A stretch of 64,000 nucleotides of DNA from Caballeronia sp. SEWSISQ10-4 2 (GCF_030464885.1 NZ_JALPRJ010000002.1:124001-188000); one strand, 5' to 3'; positions 34,068 to 44,457 are shown, numbered from the stretch's first letter. The notes: generated by a model not told the origin, from the letters alone. A program made the numbers and translations.

Positions 34068-34198
34068 GTCGTATCTGACATATAAACCCACTTAATTGGT
34101 CAGTATAGACAAAGTACGATGATCGTCAATGTAGTAGAGTTAGAAAATAGTCATATCTGACAAATTAAGTGGATTATTTTGTCAGATATGACTATTTT
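34068..34198. promoter_or_regulatory. hipBA operator region with a perfect 21-bp inverted repeat
   Basis: The element GTCN5CTGAC / GTCAGN5GAC appears three times: GTCGTATCTGAC at 34068-34079, GTCATATCTGAC at 34150-34161 and GTCAGATATGAC at 34181-34192. The last two are the cores of a perfect inverted repeat, 34144-34164 and 34178-34198, with a 13-bp spacer. The DNA is very AT-rich compared with the flanks. This would suit cooperative binding of HipB; binding is inference. Confidence 0.65.
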
Positions 34199-34413
34199 AG
34201 GCGAAACGTCGCAGCTGCAGAAAGCAAGCATCGTCGTTATCGGTGGCGCGGCGGTGCGAGATTCAGCCGTGTTGCCGAGAAAATGATCTGCACAAGACAA
34301 TGCCCCGGAAGTCGATGACTTACGGGGCATCCTGGGAAATTGCCGGACCTTCATTACCGCGTCTGAGGGCTTTGAAGCAGCCAGCTATCCGAGTGCGGCA
34401 GCTGCCAAACCTA
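34199..34413. other. Intergenic stretch with a hairpin downstream of the chelatase gene
   Basis: No gene is supported. A stem TGCCCCG (34301-34307) / CGGGGCA (34323-34329) with an inner AGT/ACT pair is followed on the minus strand by a T-rich stretch, so it may end the minus-strand transcript that includes the chelatase gene. Confidence 0.4.
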
Positions 34414-34779
34414 TCAAACCTGCCGAACGCAGTACTGCGCGACTGCATCGAGCACGCTGTCGTCTTCACCGACCGCCGTCGCACAGTTGATCTCAACCGA
34501 TGGAAACCTCGCGCGGCATCGATCGAGCAACTCGGGCAAGTCGCGCCGGATGTGCCCACCCTGACCGAAGAACACGGGTACGACCGTGATCGCATCACAC
34601 CCATCCGCTGCCAGCTGTTCGATAGCCGTGGGCAAATCGGGCGTCATCAGTTCAAGAAATGCGAGCGACACCGGCTCGCTGCGCATTGCGCGCAGCTTCG
34701 TGGCGAGCCGTTCGAAAGGCTCAGCCCAGCGCGGATCGCGCGCACCGTGGCCGAACAAGATCATGCCGTGCTTGCTCAT
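34414..34779 (-). CDS. CbiX/SirB-type small chelatase
   Basis: This 121-residue protein is a single-domain CbiX (CbiX-S) chelatase. It has the N-terminal metal-binding motif MILFGHGARDPRW with His11 and the VVPVFFGQGGHIRRDLPELL motif with His77. It would insert iron or cobalt into sirohydrochlorin. In this place, next to the cys operon with its SUMT, ferrochelation for siroheme is more likely than cobalt insertion. The ATG at 34779 is preceded by GGAGAACG. It lies 35 bp downstream of lptG on the same strand. Confidence 0.88.
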   Translation of the reverse strand: MSKHGMILFGHGARDPRWAEPFERLATKLRAMRSEPVSLAFLELMTPDLPTAIEQLAADGCDAITVVPVFFGQGGHIRRDLPELLDRCRARFPSVEINCATAVGEDDSVLDAVAQYCVRQV

Positions 34780-34814
34780 GGCGTTCTCCACGCGTTTGTC
34801 ATTCCCACAAAACC

Positions 34815-35963
34815 CTAATGCCGGTCCACCCACCGCAACCCGATCAATCCGACTATCAGATACGCCAGCGCCGGCGCTGCGGCCGTCAAGGGCGCTGGCC
34901 AGGTATTCAGCGTACCGATGTGCGAAAACAGCGTGTTGACCAGCTGAAAGCTCATGCCGATCATGATGCCGCCGAACACCTTTACGCCGACCACGCCGGC
35001 CCGCGTATGCAGGTATGCGAACGGCAGCGACAACACCAGCATCACGAGTACCGCGAGCGGATACAAGATCTTGCGCCAGAACGCGATCTGATAACGCTGC
35101 GTGTCCTGGTGATTTTCCGTCAAATGCTGGATGTAGCTGAACAGGCTGAACATCGACATCCGGTCCGGCGACACCAGCAGCACCGACAAAATCTGTGGCG
35201 TCAGTTCCGAGCGCAGCGAGTACTCGGGCACGGTGACTTGTTTCGCACGATAAACGGGGTTGAGCGCATCGCCGGGATTCACGGCTTGGGGCGGTGCATC
35301 GATGAGTTCGGTATCCGTCACATCGGTGAGCTTCCAGTGGCCCGGCGGCTGGAACACGCCGCTCTTCGCGATCCGCACATTCGTCAGCCGGAACAGCGAA
35401 TCGAACTCGTAGATGCGCACGTTCGCAATCGTCGTATCCGGGTTCAGCGTGCCCACGTTCACAAAACGCGTGACCTGTTCGCCGTCGGCGCGTGCTGTCA
35501 GCGTGTCTTTCACCCACACGCCCGATTCGAAGTTCATCGATACCGACGACCCCAGCGCCTCGAGCCGCACTTTCTCCGAGAGCTGATCGGAGTAGGGGCC
35601 AACCACTTCACCGATTACATACGTGAGCAGCACCATTGGTATGCCGATCTTGAGAAGCGAGCGCAACGCCTTGCCGGTGGACAATCCGGACACGCGGAAG
35701 ATGGTGAACTCGGACGCCGCGGCCATCTGTGCGAACACATAGATAGCCGCGATCAGCGCGGCAACCGGGATGATTTCGTAGAAGCGCGACGGCGTCTGCA
35801 ACGCCACGCGCAGTACGGCGAGGCCGAACTTGTAGTTGCCGTGCCCGACCGTGTTCAGCTCATTGATCAGGTCAAAGAAGAAGAACAGGCCCGAGAATGC
35901 AAAAAGGATGAAGATGAACGCGAGATAGATCTGACGCGCGAAATACCGTTCGTAAATGCGCAT
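34815..35963 (-). CDS. lptG: LPS export permease LptG
   Basis: This 382-residue inner-membrane protein forms, with LptF and LptB, the ABC transporter that extracts lipopolysaccharide from the inner membrane. It has six transmembrane helices (three N-terminal, three C-terminal) around a periplasmic beta-jellyroll (about residues 140-270). The start MRIYERYFARQIYLAF matches family N-termini. It follows lptF with a 4-bp gap. Confidence 0.94.
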   Translation of the reverse strand: MRIYERYFARQIYLAFIFILFAFSGLFFFFDLINELNTVGHGNYKFGLAVLRVALQTPSRFYEIIPVAALIAAIYVFAQMAAASEFTIFRVSGLSTGKALRSLLKIGIPMVLLTYVIGEVVGPYSDQLSEKVRLEALGSSVSMNFESGVWVKDTLTARADGEQVTRFVNVGTLNPDTTIANVRIYEFDSLFRLTNVRIAKSGVFQPPGHWKLTDVTDTELIDAPPQAVNPGDALNPVYRAKQVTVPEYSLRSELTPQILSVLLVSPDRMSMFSLFSYIQHLTENHQDTQRYQIAFWRKILYPLAVLVMLVLSLPFAYLHTRAGVVGVKVFGGIMIGMSFQLVNTLFSHIGTLNTWPAPLTAAAPALAYLIVGLIGLRWVDRH

Positions 35964-35967
35964 TGCG

Positions 35968-37065
35968 TCAGGCCCCTTTCGAGCGGGTGAACATCGACAG
36001 CCGGAACAGCGGGCGATTGCGTATGCGCAGCCAGAAGATGACTGCAACCATGATCGAGACGAGTATGTGCAGTCCCACCAGCCCCACGCCAAACGATACC
36101 CGGCCTTGCTCGATCCACGACTGCACCACGTTCAGCAGGTTCGAATACGTCAGATAGATCAGCACGGCCATCACGAGATTGATTGTGCGGCTGCGTCGCG
36201 GGTTCTGGTACGAGAGCGGAATGGCAAGCAGCATCAGGTTGATCGCGATCAGCGGCAGCCCCGCGCGCCATGCGATCTCGGCCAGGTTGTCGCGAGTGGG
36301 ATTCGCCAGCAGTTCATTTGTGTACATGCCGGTCGTGGTCGGCGTGTTCACGAATTGCTGGCTTTGGATTTTCACGCCGTAACTCTCGAATTCCATGATG
36401 CGGAAGTTCGGTTGGCCCGGAACGCCGTCATAGCGCCGGCCGTTTTCCAGCACCACGAAACGGTCGCCATTGGCGCGCGTTTCGGTATGGCCGTTCTTCG
36501 ACACCACGACGTTGACCTTGCCGCCTTCCGTGCTCGTCACGAACACGTTTTGCACCTGCCCCTGGTCCGGCGACATTTTTTCGATGAAAAACACGCGGTG
36601 GCTTGTCTGCGATTCGCGGAACTGGCCTGGCGCGAGCAGCGAGACTTCATCGCGTTGCTGGAACCGCGCCTTGATGAGTTTGCTCTGCAGATTCGACCAC
36701 GGCCAGACCACGAAGGCGAAAAACACGATGGCCAGGATGATCGGCGTGGAGAACATGGCGACCGGTTTGATCAGGGCCGTCTGACTGACACCCGACGCGA
36801 GCCACACGACCATCTCCGAGTCGCGATACCAGCGCGTCAGCACGAAGAGGATGGACACGAACAGGGTGACGATCATTATCACGGCAAGATAGCCGATGAC
36901 GGTGAGGCCGATCAGCACGACCACGTCGCGCGGATCGACTTGCCCCGATGCTGCAAAGCCGACGATGCGAATCATCATCGTGGTCAGCATGATCGTGAGC
37001 AGCACCATGAATACGGCGCCAGCCGTATACGCGAGTTCACGCTGAAGGGAGCGTTCGAAGATCAT
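35968..37065 (-). CDS. lptF: LPS export permease LptF
   Basis: This 365-residue partner of LptG has the same architecture: N-terminal MIFERSLQRELAYTAGAVF, three helices, a periplasmic jellyroll and three C-terminal helices. It is divergent from pepA with about 218 bp between the start codons, an arrangement common in proteobacteria. Confidence 0.94.
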   Translation of the reverse strand: MIFERSLQRELAYTAGAVFMVLLTIMLTTMMIRIVGFAASGQVDPRDVVVLIGLTVIGYLAVIMIVTLFVSILFVLTRWYRDSEMVVWLASGVSQTALIKPVAMFSTPIILAIVFFAFVVWPWSNLQSKLIKARFQQRDEVSLLAPGQFRESQTSHRVFFIEKMSPDQGQVQNVFVTSTEGGKVNVVVSKNGHTETRANGDRFVVLENGRRYDGVPGQPNFRIMEFESYGVKIQSQQFVNTPTTTGMYTNELLANPTRDNLAEIAWRAGLPLIAINLMLLAIPLSYQNPRRSRTINLVMAVLIYLTYSNLLNVVQSWIEQGRVSFGVGLVGLHILVSIMVAVIFWLRIRNRPLFRLSMFTRSKGA

Positions 37066-37283
37066 TGATTGTCAGGTGGACGCCGGGGGCGACGGGCGGT
37101 TGGATTATGTGCGGCCCGCGTTTGGGCCACACGCCATGACAAACGTGCCGATTGAATGAGACATGAACGAGTCATGAGCGAGACATTCAATCCGGGCATC
37201 GCTGCCCGCGACCGCCTCGGAAAAAATAGCGGATAATTGCGGCTTTCATCCTTCAGCCCAGATTTTATCCGAGGATAAGCGCG
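37066..37283. promoter_or_regulatory. Divergent promoter region lptF / pepA
   Basis: This 218-bp gap lies between divergent start codons and must hold promoters for both. A GAGG ribosome site for pepA is seen at 37271-37274. Single promoter elements could not be fixed by eye. Confidence 0.5.
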
Positions 37284-38795
37284 ATGGACTTTAGCATAAA
37301 AGCCTGTGATTGGAGCAAAGGCTCGGCAAATGGTTTCCTTAACGGAAAGGCCGATGTAGTAGTGCTCGGAGTGTTCGAAGCGCAGACGTTGACGGGCGCA
37401 GCCCGCGAGATGGATTTGGTGACCAAGGGGTTGCTCACGCGTACGGTGAAAGCCGGCGACATGAGCGGTAAGGCCGGTTCCACGCTGATGCTGACCGAAG
37501 TGACGGGGATTGGCGCGTCACGGATCTTGCTGGTCGGCCTCGGCAAGCAGGACGCTTTCAATCAGAAGGCTTACACGGAAGCCACACGCGCCGCATGGCG
37601 TGCGCTGCTTGCCACGAAGATCGCGAATGTGGCGTTTACGCTTGCACAATTGCCGGTGCCCGAGCGTACGGGCGACTGGGGTGTGCGCTGCGCCATCCTT
37701 GCGCTGCGCGAAGTGACCTACAAGTTCACGCAGATGAAAAGCAAGCCGGAAAACGGCGATCGTGCGTTGAAGAAAGTAGTGTTCAGCATCGACGCCGCCG
37801 ACGACAAAGCCGCGAAACTCGCGGTGAAACATGCAACGGCGCTTGCTAACGGCATGGACTTGACGCGCGACCTCGGCAACCTGCCGCCGAATGTCTGCAC
37901 GCCCACGTATCTTGGCCAGACCGCGAAAAAACTGGGCAAGGATTTCAAGCTGAAGGTGGAAGTGCTCGGCCAGAAGCAGATCGAAGCGCTCGGCATGGGC
38001 TCGTTCCTGTCAGTGGCGAAGGGTTCGGTCGAGCCACCAGCGTTCATCGTGATCCATCACCAGGGCGCGGGCGCGAAGGCCGCTCCGGTCGTGCTGGTCG
38101 GCAAGGGCATCACGTTCGACACGGGCGGCATCTCGATCAAGCCGGGCGAAGGCATGGACGAGATGAAGTACGACATGCTGGGCGCCGGGTCCGTGTTCGG
38201 CACGATGCGCGCCATCGCGGAAATGGGGCTGAAGCTCAATGTGATCGGCGTGATTCCGACCTGCGAGAACATGCCGGCCGGCAATGCCGTGAAGCCGGGT
38301 GACATTGTCACGTCGATGTCGGGCACGACTATCGAAGTGTTGAATACGGACGCGGAAGGCCGCCTGATTCTCTGCGACGCGCTGACCTACGTGGAGCGCT
38401 TCAAACCCGCCGCTGTAATCGATATCGCCACGCTCACGGGTGCGTGCGTGGTCGCGCTTGGGCATCACAACACGGGTTTGTTTTCGAAGGACGACGCGCT
38501 TGCGGGCGAGTTGCTGGACGCATCGAAGGAAGCGATCGATCCGACCTGGCGCATGCCGCTCGACGACGAATACCAGGATCTGCTGAAGTCGAATTTCGCC
38601 GATGTCGCGAACATTGGCGGACGGCCGGGCGGCGCGATTACCGCGGCGTGTTTCCTGTCGCGTTTCGCGCAGAATTATCCGTGGGCGCACCTCGATATCG
38701 CGGGCACGGCTTGGAAAAGCGGCGCGGCGAAGGGCGCGACCGGACGTCCGGTGCCTTTGCTCACGCAGTTCCTGGTCGACCGTGCAGGCCAATGA
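37284..38795 (+). CDS. pepA: Leucyl aminopeptidase (M17)
   Basis: This 503-residue di-metal aminopeptidase removes N-terminal residues from peptides and in some bacteria also binds DNA. The family signature NTDAEGRL is present at about residue 352, with metal-ligand segments [17 protein letters not shown] (about 272-288) and YDMLGAG upstream. It is followed closely by holC, as in many beta- and gamma-proteobacteria. Confidence 0.95.
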   Translation: MDFSIKACDWSKGSANGFLNGKADVVVLGVFEAQTLTGAAREMDLVTKGLLTRTVKAGDMSGKAGSTLMLTEVTGIGASRILLVGLGKQDAFNQKAYTEATRAAWRALLATKIANVAFTLAQLPVPERTGDWGVRCAILALREVTYKFTQMKSKPENGDRALKKVVFSIDAADDKAAKLAVKHATALANGMDLTRDLGNLPPNVCTPTYLGQTAKKLGKDFKLKVEVLGQKQIEALGMGSFLSVAKGSVEPPAFIVIHHQGAGAKAAPVVLVGKGITFDTGGISIKPGEGMDEMKYDMLGAGSVFGTMRAIAEMGLKLNVIGVIPTCENMPAGNAVKPGDIVTSMSGTTIEVLNTDAEGRLILCDALTYVERFKPAAVIDIATLTGACVVALGHHNTGLFSKDDALAGELLDASKEAIDPTWRMPLDDEYQDLLKSNFADVANIGGRPGGAITAACFLSRFAQNYPWAHLDIAGTAWKSGAAKGATGRPVPLLTQFLVDRAGQ

Positions 38796-38844
38796 GCTTG
38801 GTTGAAAATTTGACCGAAGCAAGCGTAAGCGTGGAGGCGTGGCT

Positions 38845-39270
38845 ATGACGCGTATCGATTTCCATTCGAATGTCGGGGATTCGATCGCGTATGCCTGCCG
38901 TCTCGCGCGCAAGGCGTACCTGAGCGGCCAGCCGTTGATCGTGCTGGCCGAACCTGACCGGCTGAAGCGCTTCGACGAGCAATTGTGGACCTTCAAGCCG
39001 CTCGAGTTCGTGCCGCATTGCATGGCGGGCAGCGCGCTGGCGGCTGAAACGCCGGTATTGCTGACCGCGTCGCTGGAGTCGCTGGTGCAGGATCAGCAGC
39101 ATCAGATCCTGTTGAACCTCAGTGCGACGGTGCCGCCTCAGTTCGCGCGGTTCGAACGCCTGCTGGAAGTGGTCGGCAACGAAGAGCACGAACTCGTGGC
39201 GGGGCGGGAACGGTATCGTTTCTATCGCGATCGCGGCTACGTGCTCAACAACTACAAGCAGGGCGACTGA
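38845..39270 (+). CDS. holC: DNA polymerase III chi subunit
   Basis: This 141-residue subunit of the clamp-loader complex binds SSB. It starts MTRIDFHSNVGD and contains the LIVLAEPDRLKRFDEQLWTF segment typical of HolC. GGAGG lies 7 bases before the ATG at 38845, which makes it better than the GTG at 38839. It is 49 bp after pepA and likely co-transcribed. Confidence 0.92.
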   Translation: MTRIDFHSNVGDSIAYACRLARKAYLSGQPLIVLAEPDRLKRFDEQLWTFKPLEFVPHCMAGSALAAETPVLLTASLESLVQDQQHQILLNLSATVPPQFARFERLLEVVGNEEHELVAGRERYRFYRDRGYVLNNYKQGD

Positions 39271-39372
39271 GCGCGCCGCTCAGTCGCAGTGGGCGGCGGC
39301 CACGCGGTATGATCGTAAAAACGCCCGCCGTTAGCCCGCAGTCAGCCTGCCATCAAGAGACGGAGTCCACTC

Positions 39373-39783
39373 GTGCCCAACACTACCGCGCCCGATACGG
39401 CTGAAACACCCGAAAACTTCGATTCCTCCATTCCCGTCCTGAGCGATGTCATCGCGGCGGGCCGGCCGGATCGCGCTCGTGCTGCGCCGCGTGCACCGGA
39501 ACCGGTGTTGTCGCCGGCGGCCGCGCCATCGCGGGAGGAGCTTGCGCACGGCGCGGATCGTGACGCCGATGTGATCGCGGACAGGCTGCGCGGGCGTTTC
39601 ACGCACTTTTTGACTGGCGATGGCCGGGCGTTGATCGAGGAGCGCTGCCGGGAGTCGTTGCAGGAGCATTCCAATTGGCTGGTCAGTCAGATCACGCGAG
39701 AGGTCGCATTGGCGCTGGAGACGGAGCTGACGCAATGGGTGCGCGAGGCGGTGGCGGACGAACTGGAGCGGCGAGGGCGGTAG
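39373..39783 (+). CDS. DUF2486 family protein
   Basis: This 136-residue protein of unknown function starts with GTG (GGAG upstream). It has a short N-terminal motif, DSSIPVLSDVI, a Pro/Ala-rich disordered part (about 30-65) and a C-terminal helical half (about 65-135). The family is known from Burkholderiaceae and sits after holC there, which supports the taxonomic call. No membrane segment or signal peptide. Confidence 0.82.
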   Translation: MPNTTAPDTAETPENFDSSIPVLSDVIAAGRPDRARAAPRAPEPVLSPAAAPSREELAHGADRDADVIADRLRGRFTHFLTGDGRALIEERCRESLQEHSNWLVSQITREVALALETELTQWVREAVADELERRGR

Positions 39784-39910
39784 TAGACGGGTTTTCCGAG
39801 CGCGGTAGCGGCTGTGAAAGTAGCCGGATATTGGAACCCCGCGTTGAACCCCGCTGTGCGCCGGCAGAACCTGAAACGGTCCACCGGCGCCAGCGAAGGA
39901 CAGCCAGCAA

Positions 39911-41584
39911 TTAACCCGTAACCGCTCCCTTGTTCGCCGGCAACGCGAGTGCAGCATATTTCGCCAGCACGCCGCGCGTATAACGTGGCGCAGGCTGCGT
40001 CCACTCTCCACGACGACGCCCGATCTCAGCGTCATCCACGTTCAGTTGCAGCAGCAGCTTGTGGGCGTCGATGGTGATCGAATCCCCTTCCTTGATGAAC
40101 GCAATCGTGCCGCCCACGTACGCTTCCGGCGCGACGTGACCCACGACCATGCCCCAGGTGCCGCCGGAGAAACGGCCATCGGTAATCAGGCCCACGGACT
40201 CGCCCAGCCCCTGGCCGATAATCGCTGAAGTAGGCGCCAGCATTTCCGGCATGCCCGGACCGCCCTTCGGGCCGAGATAACGCAACACGACAATATCGCC
40301 GGCCTTGATCTGCCCCGCGACAATCGCGGTCATCGCGCTTTGCTCGTCCTCGAACACGCGTGCCGGGCCTGTGATGACCGGGTTTTTCAGGCCGGTAATC
40401 TTCGCCACGGCGCCGTCCGGAGCCAGGTTGCCCTTCAGGATCGCGAGGTGGCCCTCGTCGTAGAGGGCTTTATCGATGGGGAAAATCACGTTCTGATCGG
40501 CGCGTGGCTTTGACGGCACGTCCTTTAATTCTTCCGCGATGGTCTTGCCCGTGATCGTGATGCAATCGCCGTGCAACATGCCCGCGTCGAGCAAGATCTT
40601 GAGCACCTGCGGAATACCGCCGGCCTTGTGCAGATCGGTTGCCACGTATTGACCCGACGGCTTCAGGTTGCAGATCACCGGCACTTTCTTGCGCATGCGC
40701 TCGAAGTCGTCGATGCTCCATTCCACTTCCGCCGCATGCGCGATGGCGAGGTAATGCAGCACGGCATTCGTCGAGCCGCCGGTCGCCATGATCAGCGCGA
40801 CGGCGTTTTCGATCGATTTCTTCGTGATGATGTCGCGCGGCTTGAGATCGGCCTTGACGGCTTCGACCAGCACGCGCGCCGATTCCGCGGCGGACGTGAC
40901 TTTTTCTTCGTCGGGGTTTGCCATCGTCGATGAATACATCAGCGACATGCCGAGCGCCTCGAACGACGAGCTCATGGTGTTGGCCGTGTACATGCCGCCG
41001 CACGAACCACTCGACGGGCACGCGTTTTTCTCGATGCCGTCGAAATCTTCCTTCGACATACGCCCGGCCGAGAATTCGCCCACCGCTTCAAACGACGACA
41101 CGATGGTCAGGTCCACGCCCTTCCAGTTACCCGGGCGGATCGTGCCGCCGTACACGTAGATGCCCGGCACGTTCATGCGCGCGAGGCCGATCATGCCGCC
41201 AGGCATGTTCTTGTCGCAGCCGCCGATTACAACCACGCCGTCCATCCACTGGCCTTGCACGGCCGTTTCAATACAGTCCGCGATCACTTCGCGCGACACG
41301 AGCGAATACTTCATGCCTTCGGTGCCCATCGACATGCCGTCCGAGATCGTCGGCGTACCGAAAATCTGCGGATTTGCATCCGATTTGCGAATCGATTCGA
41401 TGGCGGCATCGGCGAGCTTTTGCAGGCCCGAATTGCACGGCGTGATGGTGGAATGACCGTTGGCGATGCCGATCATCGGCTTGTCGAAGTCTTCTTCCTT
41501 GTAGCCGAGGGCGTAATACATCGAGCGATTCGGGGAACGCGCGATGCCTTGCGTAATGTTTTTCGAGCGGCGATTGAAGGCCAT
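39911..41584 (-). CDS. ilvD: Dihydroxy-acid dehydratase
   Basis: This 557-residue Fe-S enzyme dehydrates 2,3-dihydroxy acids in valine, isoleucine and pantothenate synthesis. Cluster-ligand regions are seen as [10 protein letters not shown] and [16 protein letters not shown], and the C-terminal half has [12 protein letters not shown]. The ATG at 41584 has AAGGAG upstream. It is divergent from a LysR-type regulator. Confidence 0.95.
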   Translation of the reverse strand: MAFNRRSKNITQGIARSPNRSMYYALGYKEEDFDKPMIGIANGHSTITPCNSGLQKLADAAIESIRKSDANPQIFGTPTISDGMSMGTEGMKYSLVSREVIADCIETAVQGQWMDGVVVIGGCDKNMPGGMIGLARMNVPGIYVYGGTIRPGNWKGVDLTIVSSFEAVGEFSAGRMSKEDFDGIEKNACPSSGSCGGMYTANTMSSSFEALGMSLMYSSTMANPDEEKVTSAAESARVLVEAVKADLKPRDIITKKSIENAVALIMATGGSTNAVLHYLAIAHAAEVEWSIDDFERMRKKVPVICNLKPSGQYVATDLHKAGGIPQVLKILLDAGMLHGDCITITGKTIAEELKDVPSKPRADQNVIFPIDKALYDEGHLAILKGNLAPDGAVAKITGLKNPVITGPARVFEDEQSAMTAIVAGQIKAGDIVVLRYLGPKGGPGMPEMLAPTSAIIGQGLGESVGLITDGRFSGGTWGMVVGHVAPEAYVGGTIAFIKEGDSITIDAHKLLLQLNVDDAEIGRRRGEWTQPAPRYTRGVLAKYAALALPANKGAVTG

Positions 41585-41690
41585 GTGGGGGCTCCTTGAG
41601 AATTTTTTTATCTGGTCGCGCAAGGATGAAGCTTGTGCGAACGCGTGTCCAATATATTATTCAGGGTCTATTAGGTCGTGGAAAATATCA
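41585..41690. promoter_or_regulatory. Divergent control region ilvD / LysR gene
   Basis: This 106-bp AT-rich gap separates divergent ilvD and the LysR gene. LysR regulators usually act on such shared regions. A T-N11-A type site was not assigned. Confidence 0.4.
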
Positions 41691-42638
41691 GTGGAAGCGC
41701 GGAACATCGAACTCAGATTGTTGCGTTATTTTGTGACGGTTGCCGAGGAAATGCACTTTGGACGGGCCGCGGCGCGGCTCGCCATGACGCAGCCGCCCTT
41801 GTCGCAGGCCATCCGGGCGCTGGAGGAGATGCTCGGCGTGGCGCTGTTCGTGCGCACGAAGCGCTCCGTCGAATTGACGCCCGTGGGGAAGGATTTGCTG
41901 CCGGAGGTGCGGCGGCTGCTCGCGGGCGCCGACGGCCTGCGTCCGCTCGCGCAATCGCTCGCGCGGGGCGAGGCGGGCGTGTTGTCGCTGGCGTTCGTCT
42001 CCACCGCCGACTACGGCCTGCTGCCCTTGCTGCTGCGCGATTTCGGCACGCGGTATCCCGGCGTGCGGCTGCAGCTCGTGGAAGCGACCAGCGACGTGCA
42101 GGTGGAGGAACTGGTGGCGGGGCGCATTGATGCCGGCCTCGTCATTCCGCCGCTGCCGCCGCGTCATGCCGTGGCGCTCTCGTATCTGCCGATCGCGCGC
42201 GAGCCGCTGGTCATCGCCATGTCCAGCGAGGCTGCGGCTGAGCTGGGGCAGGGCGCTGAAGAGTGGTCGGAGACGCCCGTCAGCCTTCACCAACTCGCCG
42301 ATGCCCCGCTCGTCGTCTTTCCACGGCGTCTCGCGCCCGGTTTCTATGACATGATTATGGGTTGCTACGGCGCGGCCGGGCTGATGCCGCGTGTCGGGCA
42401 GGAAGCCATCCAGATGCAGACCATCGTCAGTCTTGTATCGGCCGGCATGGGTGTCGCGCTCGTGCCGCAGTCGCTGCGACATCTGCGCAGAACCGGAGTG
42501 GTGTATCGTCCGTTGCTCGAATCCGGGCCGGTCGTCGAGACCGGACTTGTGTGGCGTGCGGCGGAGGTCAGCCCGGTGCTCGCCGGTTTTATCGATATAG
42601 TGCGCGCTCATGCGGCTGCCGTGCCCGCGTTGCAGTGA
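41691..42638 (+). CDS. LysR-family transcriptional regulator
   Basis: This 315-residue regulator starts with GTG at 41691 (MEARNIELRLLRYFVTVAEE). Its helix-turn-helix is at about residues 20-45 (HFGRAAARLAMTQPPLSQAI), followed by an effector-binding domain. The sequence resembles the BenM/CatM/CbbR-like group. It is divergent from ilvD and may control it; the effector is unknown. It lies 21 bp before lgt, but there is no overlap and lgt is housekeeping. Confidence 0.88.
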   Translation: MEARNIELRLLRYFVTVAEEMHFGRAAARLAMTQPPLSQAIRALEEMLGVALFVRTKRSVELTPVGKDLLPEVRRLLAGADGLRPLAQSLARGEAGVLSLAFVSTADYGLLPLLLRDFGTRYPGVRLQLVEATSDVQVEELVAGRIDAGLVIPPLPPRHAVALSYLPIAREPLVIAMSSEAAAELGQGAEEWSETPVSLHQLADAPLVVFPRRLAPGFYDMIMGCYGAAGLMPRVGQEAIQMQTIVSLVSAGMGVALVPQSLRHLRRTGVVYRPLLESGPVVETGLVWRAAEVSPVLAGFIDIVRAHAAAVPALQ

Positions 42639-42659
42639 CCCCAACACGTAAATAGAAAC

Positions 42660-43565
42660 ATGCTCATTCACCCCAATTTCGATCCCATCGCGCTTCATCT
42701 CGGTCCGCTCGCTGTGCGCTGGTATGGCCTCATGTATCTGGTGGCGTTCGTCCAGTGCATTGTTATCGGCCGCTTGCGGCTGCGCTTGCCTTACGTCGCG
42801 GCGCAAGGATGGACGACGAAAGATATCGACGACATCCTGTTCTACGGCGTGCTCGGTACGATCCTGGGCGGCCGGCTTGGGTATGTGGTGTTCTACAAGT
42901 CGAGTTATTACCTCGCGAATCCACTCGATATCTTCAAGGTCTGGGAAGGCGGCATGTCGTTCCACGGCGGCATGCTCGGCGTGACGACCGCGATGATCCT
43001 GTTCGCATGGCAACGCAAGCGGACCTGGCTGCAAGTGACTGATTTTGTCGCGCCGCTGGTTCCGCTCGGGCTCGCAGCCGGACGCTTTGGCAACTTTATC
43101 AATGGTGAGTTATGGGGCCGCGTGACGGACCCGAAAGCGCCGTGGGCCATGCTCTTCCAGAACACATCCGCCGACGACGCCATCTGGCTGCGGACCCATC
43201 CGCAACAGGCTGCGCAATGGAATTTGACGGAGATCTTCGAGCGTTACCAGATGCTGCCTCGTCATCCGTCGCAGTTGTATGAGATCGCGCTGGAGGGTTT
43301 GGCGCTGTTTATCGTGATGTGGCTGATGTCGCGCAAGCAGCGGCCGGTGGGCGCCATCTCGGCGGTGTTCCTGATTGGTTATGGCCTTGCGCGCTTCACG
43401 GTTGAATTCGCACGTGAACCCGATGACTATCTCGGCCTGCTGGCGATGAATCTGTCGATGGGCCAATGGCTTTCGCTGCCCATGATCATTGTCGGAATTG
43501 GCTTGCTCATCTGGTCGTATCGACGTGGCCGGGCAGTGCCTTCGGAGCCCGCGAAGGTTTCCTGA
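42660..43565 (+). CDS. lgt: Prolipoprotein diacylglyceryl transferase
   Basis: This 301-residue inner-membrane enzyme transfers diacylglycerol to the lipobox cysteine of prolipoproteins. It has seven transmembrane segments, the Lgt signature [14 protein letters not shown] (about residues 141-154) and the upstream SFHGGMLG motif with its His. A Rho-independent terminator follows. Confidence 0.95.
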   Translation: MLIHPNFDPIALHLGPLAVRWYGLMYLVAFVQCIVIGRLRLRLPYVAAQGWTTKDIDDILFYGVLGTILGGRLGYVVFYKSSYYLANPLDIFKVWEGGMSFHGGMLGVTTAMILFAWQRKRTWLQVTDFVAPLVPLGLAAGRFGNFINGELWGRVTDPKAPWAMLFQNTSADDAIWLRTHPQQAAQWNLTEIFERYQMLPRHPSQLYEIALEGLALFIVMWLMSRKQRPVGAISAVFLIGYGLARFTVEFAREPDDYLGLLAMNLSMGQWLSLPMIIVGIGLLIWSYRRGRAVPSEPAKVS

Positions 43566-43594
43566 ACGGTGAATCTGCTTTTGCAGAACCAATG

Positions 43595-43624
43595 AAAAAG
43601 CCTCGCGGAAAGCGAGGCTTTTTT
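43595..43624 (+). terminator. Terminator after lgt
   Basis: AAAAAGCCTCGC / GCGAGGCTTTTTT forms a stem with a 4-base loop and T run, 30 bp after the lgt stop. The A run on the other side means it could also act on the minus-strand SIMPL gene. Confidence 0.85.
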
Positions 43625-43644
43625 GCATGGCAAGACTCAAGCGC

Positions 43645-44373
43645 CTAGCGGTTCATCTGCACGGAACCCGACACGTTTACCGTCACCGTCGAGGTGCCCG
43701 CTTCCAGCGCCATGGGCGCCGACATCTTTGCATCCGCGCTCATGCTGCGCGCGGCCATCATCATGACCGGCCGCGGCGACGACCCGTTATGCCCGATGTT
43801 CACTTCACGAATGGCATAACCGCTATAGCCGAACGCCTGCGCCGAATTCTGCGCCTGCTGCTTGAACGAAGCGATAGCCTGCGTCGACAGTTTCTGCTCG
43901 GCGGCACGCTGCGCTTCCGGCGACAGCGAGAACGTCACGCTGCCAACCTGCATTGAATCGCTCATCTTGCCTGCGAGCTTGGATGCTGCCGTGAAGTCCT
44001 TCGACTCCAGCACGACCTCCGTTCGGCCACGCCATGCGGAAATGCGTCCATCCCGATCCGTCGATGGATACACGGTGAACGAGCCGCTATGCGCCGTGAC
44101 GTTCTCGACGCCCTTGGCCTGGCGCAGCGCTGTCTCGGCGCGCTGATTGAGCACCGTCGTCAACGAGGCCGGATCTTTCGCTTCCTGCTCATAGAACAGC
44201 GTGATGTCGACCACGTCCTGCGGCACGTCTTCGCTGGCCTGCGCCGCCAGCGACAACACGCCCGAGGGCTGAGCCTGCGTAACGACGCTTTGCGCAAACG
44301 CGCCCTGTGCCATGGCGGCGCCTGCCAGCAGGGCAATGGCCGCGAGTGTCGAAGTGGTGTTTTTCTTTCTCAT
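43645..44373 (-). CDS. Exported SIMPL-domain (DUF541) protein
   Basis: This 242-residue periplasmic protein has a signal peptide (MRKKNTTSTLAAIALLAGAA to about residue 27) and a SIMPL domain (LSLAAQASEDVPQDVVDITL start, KDFTAASKLAGKM and AEQKLSTQAIASFKQQA helices). Family members (for example YggE/BP26) are linked to oxidative or envelope stress with unknown mechanism. The ATG at 44373 is chosen because it begins the signal peptide. Confidence 0.87.
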   Translation of the reverse strand: MRKKNTTSTLAAIALLAGAAMAQGAFAQSVVTQAQPSGVLSLAAQASEDVPQDVVDITLFYEQEAKDPASLTTVLNQRAETALRQAKGVENVTAHSGSFTVYPSTDRDGRISAWRGRTEVVLESKDFTAASKLAGKMSDSMQVGSVTFSLSPEAQRAAEQKLSTQAIASFKQQAQNSAQAFGYSGYAIREVNIGHNGSSPRPVMMMAARSMSADAKMSAPMALEAGTSTVTVNVSGSVQMNR

Positions 44374-44457
44374 CGTGTAACTCCGTAAGCATGAGTGCAC
44401 GTCATGTGACGCGAAGCTTAGGCGCTTCTCATGCACGCGAAGTTCCCTTCAACAAGG

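Noticed and set aside
34659..37068. Plus-strand frames of 370-440 codons opposite lptG and lptF
   Set aside because: Antisense shadows with His/Arg/Asp-rich composition; LptF and LptG on the minus strand are unambiguous.
41688..43034. 448-codon minus-strand frame opposite the LysR gene and lgt
   Set aside because: No family features; it covers two clear plus-strand genes.
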